Below are positions 59,536-64,000 of a stretch of DNA of 64,000 nucleotides, piece after piece. Position 1 is the first letter of the stretch. Each line of letters starts with the position of its first letter. Made by a program: the position numbers and the translations under genes. Source of the DNA: Syntrophorhabdaceae bacterium PtaU1.Bin034 (lineage in GTDB: Bacteria > Desulfobacterota_G > Syntrophorhabdia > Syntrophorhabdales > WCHB1-27); the NCBI GenBank assembly GCA_002067405.1, contig MVRP01000003.1, positions 1 through 64,000 on the forward strand. The letters run 5' to 3'. Under the pieces are notes generated by a model, which was given only the letters and a program-made list of their open reading frames with translations, was not told the origin of the DNA and ran no database searches.

Positions 59536-60738
59536 ATGAAATACATCGGCTTCATCAAAACAAGCCTGTTGAAGGAGAGACGGGAGTACAAGGAGATGTT
59601 CCCGCCCCTGTCGGAGTCGGAGTATGCGGACCTCCGCCAGAGCATAAGGGAGGCGGGCATACTGGACAGCCTGATTTTGGAGAAGAGTGAGGAAGGCTAT
59701 ATCATCCTCTCCGGGCACCATCGCAAGGCCATAGCGGAAGAATTGGGTATTGAGGAAGTACGGTGCTCCGTCGCAGAAACCCCCGCGGAGATAGTGGAAG
59801 CCCTCTTTGAAAACGCGTACCGCCGGCAAATGACGGAAGCTGAAAGAAAAGCGAAGATCAGGGAAAAGGAAAAGGTCCAGGACTGGGTCTACGAGAAATC
59901 CGTCATACCGGAGATCTATCAACTGTACAAGGAAGGAAGGATCGAAAGAAGCCTGATCGACCAGTTCGTCGGCAAGGACTCGGAATTGCAGAGACGTATC
60001 TTTTTCTCCCTGTCCGTCGAGCGGGAGGTAGCGCCGAAGGAACTGCTCGAAAAACATGAGCGAGAAATGGCCGCGATCGAGGAGCGGTACAGGAAGGACC
60101 TCGACGAGGAGCGGGAGAAGCTCGCGAAGGCGGAGGCCGAGAAGAAGAAAGCCGAGGAGGCTCTCAGGAAAGACAGGCAGGAACTGGCGCAGATCAGGGA
60201 ACGGGCGGAGACCACCCTCGCCACGTACGAGAAAGACAGGGAAGAGATCACCGAGGAGGTGAAAAGGGAGTTTGAGACGGAGCTCGACAACCTCAGGAAG
60301 GAACGGGAGAGAAGAGAAGCCATCGTCAAGGCCAAGCAGGACGAGATAGCCGGGTTGAACGGGGAGATAGAGTCCTTCAAGAACAGGATCTACGGCTACG
60401 AGTCCCAGGTCGCGCTCTGGAGGCACGAGATCGCGAGGGTGAGCGAGTTGTACAACCGGAACGTCGCCTACTATTCGAATCCCGCCCTGCTGGAGGTGCA
60501 GCTCCAGGTGATCTCGGAATATGTTGAGTCATTGGTCCGGTTCTCGGAATGCCACAAGTGGGACGCAGAGGCATCGAGAACGGTGGAGAGGTACCAGAAG
60601 TCCATCGGCGAGCATCTCCGGAAGCTCGTCAAAGAGGTCAAGAGTCGTCAGAAAGAGGTGGTGTCCGTGGAGGAGTCGGAGAAGGTCATCGCCGCTCAAA
60701 CCCCGGTGGTGACGGATGAGGGACCGAAGGCGTCGTAG
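59536..60738 (+). CDS. ParB-like protein with long coiled coil
   Basis: 400 residues from ATG 59536 (GAGGAGG upstream); longer frames would translate the palindrome array and are rejected. The ParB/Srx-type N-terminal domain is at about 25-100 (LSESEYADLRQSIREAGILD, YIILSGHHRKAIAEELGIEE). It is followed by a helical region with a possible helix-turn-helix (EIYQLYKEGRIERSLIDQFV) and a very charged coiled coil (about 170-310, rich in Glu, Lys, Arg). The C-terminal domain (LLEVQLQVISEYVESLVRFS) may dimerise. Likely binds the adjacent palindromes for partition or plasmid-type maintenance. No ParA partner is in the window. Confidence 0.8.
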   Translation: MKYIGFIKTSLLKERREYKEMFPPLSESEYADLRQSIREAGILDSLILEKSEEGYIILSGHHRKAIAEELGIEEVRCSVAETPAEIVEALFENAYRRQMTEAERKAKIREKEKVQDWVYEKSVIPEIYQLYKEGRIERSLIDQFVGKDSELQRRIFFSLSVEREVAPKELLEKHEREMAAIEERYRKDLDEEREKLAKAEAEKKKAEEALRKDRQELAQIRERAETTLATYEKDREEITEEVKREFETELDNLRKERERREAIVKAKQDEIAGLNGEIESFKNRIYGYESQVALWRHEIARVSELYNRNVAYYSNPALLEVQLQVISEYVESLVRFSECHKWDAEASRTVERYQKSIGEHLRKLVKEVKSRQKEVVSVEESEKVIAAQTPVVTDEGPKAS

Positions 60739-60781
60739 AACTTGGGTCGGCTGGTGACGATCAAAGAACCGGCCGGGACCC

Positions 60782-61252
60782 CTATTTCCATATGCGGTCG
60801 TCGAGGGAAAACGGCTGTGGGTCGCCTGCCGCAATTTTGGAGAAATCGGGGTGTTTCGGGTTGATGACGAAATTGTGCTCCATGGGGATGACCGCCGAAG
60901 GCACCCGGAGGATCGCTGACGAGCCTCGCTCGGCCCACTGCGTTCCAAGGTCCCTCGTGAAATCGGGTGGAGGCGACGAATCCCAGCCTGTTCCGAGGGC
61001 TTCAAGAAGGATCTCCGTTATCGTGACCGGATCCGGGATTTCAACGGGGATCGCCACGAGTGACCTGCCGATGGTGACGTCTTTCCTGGTGAAGTGGACA
61101 AACAACTCGAGGGCGGCGAGGGAGAGCGTTTCGCTGGCATAGACGACGGGTATCCCCACGTGGTTCCAGCGGCCGCCCCCGAGGCGGGCGCCTTCCCCGG
61201 AAAGCACCTCGGCCGCATGCTTCTTCTTGACGAGGCGCCACGCGATTATCAA
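60782..61252 (-). CDS. RES-domain toxin
   Basis: 156 residues, typical RES length. The Arg-Glu-Ser motif positions are visible: AWRLVKK (Arg), GRWNHVGIPVVYASETLSLA (Glu region) and WAERGSSAILRVPSAVIPME (Ser region). RES toxins degrade NAD+ and stop growth. The start overlaps the antitoxin stop by four bases. Convergent with the ParB-like gene, 43 bases apart. Intact. Confidence 0.88.
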   Translation of the reverse strand: MIIAWRLVKKKHAAEVLSGEGARLGGGRWNHVGIPVVYASETLSLAALELFVHFTRKDVTIGRSLVAIPVEIPDPVTITEILLEALGTGWDSSPPPDFTRDLGTQWAERGSSAILRVPSAVIPMEHNFVINPKHPDFSKIAAGDPQPFSLDDRIWK

Positions 61253-61701
61253 GAAATGACACCGTGCTCGATGCGGAGAAGGAGCTCTTCAACTTCGCGG
61301 GACCCCGCGTCGGTCTGAAGCATGTTGATGGGCACGGCACCGCCGAGGCCGTGCTGCTTGGTATTCAACCATTCGATGGCGTCCTCCCTGCTCTCGAACA
61401 CGTCTTCCGCGAGGGCGACTATCCTCGCGAAGCGGTAGAGCCTGTCACTCTCCACCGGCGATAACCTCTTCGCGGCCGGCTCATCGGGCCTCTGCGAGCC
61501 GCTTCGCTTTCTCGCCACCGTGCGAAGGCTTACGCCGATAATCCGCGCCAGGGTCTCGTCGGGAAGATCGAATTGTTTCTTCACATGATAGAGGGCAGCC
61601 CAAGGCATCCCCTTCTTGATAAGAGCATCAAAATCGACGGGCTTTCGGATTCTCTGGCCCAGCTCCTTTTCTCCGCCCAGGATCGATACCACTTTTGTCA
61701 T
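61249..61701 (-). CDS. Xre/MbcA/ParS-type antitoxin
   Basis: 150 residues. Central helix-turn-helix (DETLARIIGVSLRTVARKRS, about 48-67) and C-terminal toxin-binding domain (LYRFARIVALAEDVFESRED, AIEWLNTKQHGLGGAVPINM), the DUF2384 pattern. It neutralises the RES toxin and should repress the promoter directly upstream. GGAGG precedes ATG 61701. Confidence 0.88.
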   Translation of the reverse strand: MTKVVSILGGEKELGQRIRKPVDFDALIKKGMPWAALYHVKKQFDLPDETLARIIGVSLRTVARKRSGSQRPDEPAAKRLSPVESDRLYRFARIVALAEDVFESREDAIEWLNTKQHGLGGAVPINMLQTDAGSREVEELLLRIEHGVIS

Positions 61702-61716
61702 CCTGTTTCCTCCAAT

Positions 61717-61759
61717 GTCATATGACTTCTATTATATATGCCATTTGGCATGTTGTCAA
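61717..61759 (-). promoter_or_regulatory. Consensus promoter with two palindromic operators for xre-res
   Basis: On the minus strand TTGACA (61754-61759) and TATAAT (61731-61736), both perfect, are separated by 17 bases. ATGCCATTTGGCAT (61738-61751) fills the spacer and GTCATATGAC (61717-61726) lies just after the -10. A very strong promoter that is blocked when the antitoxin complex is bound is the expected toxin-antitoxin arrangement. Confidence 0.85.
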
Positions 61760-61849
61760 GCGGTATTCGTGTTCCGGGCAGCCCCGCACGGCGCTTTCGC
61801 GATTCCTCCAAGGCCGCCTGTTTGCTCGCGCGAAAGGAAACCCTGCCGT

Positions 61850-63301
61850 TCAGGGCGATTGCTCCGCCTGGGCCGGGTCGGAACCGGTCAGTTCCGGGAA
61901 GGTGACGTGCACGTAGAGAGGTGTCGAATCAATGGTAAAAGCCTTGTAGTAGTTGCCCCTGGAACGCATGTAGAACTGCCGGTCCGCAAGCTGCAGGACG
62001 TTTGCTCGCAGGATGAGCTGGTCCTCGATCTCCCTGAGGGTGATCCTGCCCGTACATTCATCGGGGGTGATGATGGGCTGGAACTTCTTGGAAATGGGTG
62101 ACGAGTCCTCCATATACTGGGCGGTATCGGGGTGGTTGACCCGCATGAAGATCCAGTTGTTGATGTTGTCCATGATGCCCTTGGCCGCATCCGGGCCTAT
62201 CTCCTGCTCTATCAAGGCAATGCTTTGGGTATAGAAGCTGATCCAGGTGTTGGCTCCCCCGGCCTTCGAGAAGAGCTCCTGGATGCCCATGTAGGCGATG
62301 TTGTGGCCCTCGTCGATATGGATGCACAGGGGCGGGTCGAGCTTCCTGCCCGAGGCGAAGAACCTGCCCACCATGCTTTGGATCATGGAGATGAGGACCC
62401 TGCCGATGATGTGGGCGGTACGGCGGGCCAGGAGGGAACCGGTGTTGCAGTAAAGGATGACCCCTTTCCCTTCCTCGAAGCGGGCCACGAACTCGTTGAC
62501 GTAGCTTTTTCCGATGATCTTGCCCGTGTTGCCCGATGAAAGGGCCGAGAGCATGGTCCTCAGGGATGAGGCGACCTTGGAGAAGAATTCCTGGGTCGAG
62601 GAGAGGATCTGGTCGATGTTGTCGCACACCTCGAGCACTTCCGGAACGGCGTCCTTGATGAGAAGAAGCTCGGTCTTGAGGTCCTGGAGGTCCTTGTAGG
62701 TGACCCGCGCCTTTATCTCGCTGAAGTTGACGTTCAGGTCATGGCCGAACCTCCTGGCCTTGAGGGCGAGGCCTGAGACGACCGCGCCCGTTACCTCGCT
62801 CGCGATGGCGATGAAATAGTCTTCCTTCGCCTTGATGCCGCTCACCACGTGGTCCACGAGCTCGTCCTCCATATAGTAGTGGCTCAAGGGGTCGAGCTTG
62901 ACGGAATGGTCGGGATAGATAGGGGTGAGGAGCATCACCTCCTCCAGCCTTCCCGATTCCGCGGACACCTGGATCACCTTGGAAAAAAGCTCAATATCAC
63001 CTTTTGGGTCGATAATAGCGAGGTTGTAGCCTTTCCGGATGTCCTGCTCGATGATCGATTCCATGAGCCGGGTCTTGCCGATGCGTGTTGTCCCGAAGCA
63101 GCCGAGGTGGCCGCTACGCTCCTGATCCGGTATGGCGATGAAGATGTCCCTGGACCGGTCGGCGAGGTTCACCCCTTTGCCGAGAAGGGTCATGCCGGTA
63201 TTCGGGCAGCACTTCCCCTCGCTGTTCATTTTCCGCAGTCGTTCAAGGCCGCTTGCCTGATCCACGCTCTCTCGCCTCTTCCTGAGTAGTACCTCCCCCA
63301 A
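61850..63301 (-). CDS. VirD4/TraD-like type IV coupling ATPase
   Basis: 483 residues from TTG 63301; GTG 63265 or ATG 63229 are alternatives. Walker A FGTTRIGKTRLMES (near 70), AIIDPKGDIELF, and a Walker B-type PPLCIHIDEGHNIAYMGIQE, followed by AGGANTWISFYTQSIALIEQ and FMRVNHPDTAQYMEDSS. These are hallmarks of TraD/TraG/VirD4 coupling proteins that hand DNA to a conjugation channel. The usual N-terminal membrane helices are missing, so anchoring must come from a partner. Divergent from the NusA-like gene. Confidence 0.85.
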   Translation of the reverse strand: MGEVLLRKRRESVDQASGLERLRKMNSEGKCCPNTGMTLLGKGVNLADRSRDIFIAIPDQERSGHLGCFGTTRIGKTRLMESIIEQDIRKGYNLAIIDPKGDIELFSKVIQVSAESGRLEEVMLLTPIYPDHSVKLDPLSHYYMEDELVDHVVSGIKAKEDYFIAIASEVTGAVVSGLALKARRFGHDLNVNFSEIKARVTYKDLQDLKTELLLIKDAVPEVLEVCDNIDQILSSTQEFFSKVASSLRTMLSALSSGNTGKIIGKSYVNEFVARFEEGKGVILYCNTGSLLARRTAHIIGRVLISMIQSMVGRFFASGRKLDPPLCIHIDEGHNIAYMGIQELFSKAGGANTWISFYTQSIALIEQEIGPDAAKGIMDNINNWIFMRVNHPDTAQYMEDSSPISKKFQPIITPDECTGRITLREIEDQLILRANVLQLADRQFYMRSRGNYYKAFTIDSTPLYVHVTFPELTGSDPAQAEQSP

Positions 63302-63429
63302 CGTAAGACCCCCGGAGGCGGATCCATCCGGAAGTAATACCTTCTCCGACCCGACCGTAAGCCGATGGCTTCGCAGGAGTCACAAAAACCGCGCGGGCAA
63401 CCGCGCCATTGTCGCGGAGGGGACTCCCC

Positions 63430-64000
63430 GTGGTCCTGTCTCTAAAGGTGGGATACCTGGTACCGGGAGTGGTGGTGAAGTCCATGCCTGACCATGATTC
63501 GCATCTCATCCTGATCTCAGGGACAGAGCTTCTCGCGTTCCTCCCGAAGAAGTACGCCAACAGATCCTATAAAGCCGGGCAGAACCTCGTGGCCTGCGTC
63601 TTCATGCTGGAGAAGGGGAAGATCATCCTCTCCCAGCGGTCTCACCACTACTACATCAGGATCGCCGAACGGGCCTTCGCCGTCCCCATCGAGGAAGAGA
63701 AGATCAGGATCAAAAGGGCCGTTTCGGTGCAGGGGGCGGGGTTCGCGAAGATGGCAGTGGAGGGCCTTGACGGTGTCGACCCCGTGAAAGAGTGCCTCCC
63801 CTATCTCCCCGCCATGAAGGCCTACACGGACGACACGGTCACGCTGGTCGGTTACTCCCGGGACATGAAGGAGTATGTCCGCAACGCCCTCGCCCCCGCG
63901 CCTCAGGACAAGATCCGGAAAGTAATAGTCTCCAGTACGCTGCGGGAGGCCATCGTCGGGGTGGACCCCGCGTACTACGGGCTTTTCGTCGGGAAGGGAG
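63430..64000 (+). CDS. NusA-like S1-KH protein (3' end beyond window)
   Basis: At least 190 codons from GTG 63430 (GGAGG 9 bases upstream), open to the window edge. An S1 fold (KVGYLVPGVVVKSMPDHDSH, GTELLAFLPKKYANRSYKAG, NLVACVFMLEKGKIILSQRS) is followed by KH-type sequence in the NusA order: EEEKIRIKRAVSVQGAGFAK, GVDPVKECLPYLPAMKAYTD, VTLVGYSRDMKEYVRNALAP. Compare NusA, where V-K/V-GACVG-type and I-x-Y-S-x-D-x-x-x-F-I-x-NAL-x-PA occur at the same places. The usual GxxG loop is altered. It is probably not the housekeeping nusA, given the conjugation-type neighbours, and may act in antitermination for the element. Confidence 0.7.
   Translation, partial: MVLSLKVGYLVPGVVVKSMPDHDSHLILISGTELLAFLPKKYANRSYKAGQNLVACVFMLEKGKIILSQRSHHYYIRIAERAFAVPIEEEKIRIKRAVSVQGAGFAKMAVEGLDGVDPVKECLPYLPAMKAYTDDTVTLVGYSRDMKEYVRNALAPAPQDKIRKVIVSSTLREAIVGVDPAYYGLFVGKG

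Noticed and set aside
1..64000. tRNA or rRNA genes
   Set aside because: No cloverleaf with GGTTCGAATC-type T arm plus CCA-side stem, and no rRNA-like stretch, was noticed on either strand.

Overview
The window looks like chromosomal DNA of an anaerobic, Gram-negative bacterium, most likely a deltaproteobacterium (Desulfobacterota) of the Geobacter/Syntrophorhabdus type. That is an inference: it rests on the secretin and TonB machinery, the DUF2149/DUF2162/ExbB metal-uptake cluster, Feo iron uptake, and the style of the type IV pilus/type II secretion operon. No rRNA, tRNA or CRISPR array was seen.

Layout. (1) 1-2.7 kb is a small accessory patch. It holds a hypothetical gene, an AbrB-type antitoxin with a broken PIN (VapC) toxin, and an intact RHH-antitoxin/RelE-ParE-toxin pair enclosed by a perfect 25-bp inverted repeat; a second degraded copy of the first gene's tail and terminator closes the patch. 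A frameshifted flavin-reductase gene follows. (2) 2.7-10.1 kb has YnfA and DUF72 genes, then lexA-imuA-imuB-dnaE2, a self-contained SOS mutasome operon. (3) 10.2-23.5 kb, minus strand, is a large metal-uptake region: a TonB-dependent receptor, a CobN-like remnant, DUF2149-ExbB-DUF2162, DUF4198, feoA-feoB and tonB-exbD-exbB. Several genes are frameshifted or truncated. (4) 23.5-37.1 kb, minus strand, is a tightly overlapping type IV pilus/type II secretion-like operon (two pseudopilins, a PilM-PilN fusion, PilO, PilP, secretin, PilT-, PilB- and PilC-like proteins, a PpiC lipoprotein and a membrane protein). (5) 37.3-43.9 kb holds AraC regulators plus a shuffled, decayed second copy of parts of region 3. 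(6) 44.6-47.3 kb encodes a multi-PAS hybrid histidine kinase. (7) 47.6-64 kb appears to be part of an integrative/conjugative element or integrated plasmid. It encodes a primase-like TOPRIM protein, an ArdC-like protein, a LuxR solo, an Mre11/Rad50-like (SbcCD-like) pair, a protein resembling phiC31-gp3-type recombination directionality factors, a sigma-like factor, a ParB-like coiled-coil protein behind four phased palindromes, a RES/Xre toxin-antitoxin pair, a VirD4/TraD-like ATPase and a NusA-like S1-KH protein that runs off the window end.

The most interesting items are the four CACGA-N5-TCGTG palindromes at 59430-59511, the sigma-like and NusA-like genes inside the mobile block, a repeated hairpin-forming element (core GACYGGACAACCGGAGRC on the minus strand) found four times near metal-uptake genes, the reciprocal deletions between the two copies of the metal-uptake region, and the pseudopilin with an internally duplicated body. 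Many genes in 1-24 kb carry single-base frameshifts. This is either real decay after duplication or uncorrected sequencing error, and raw-read inspection would decide.
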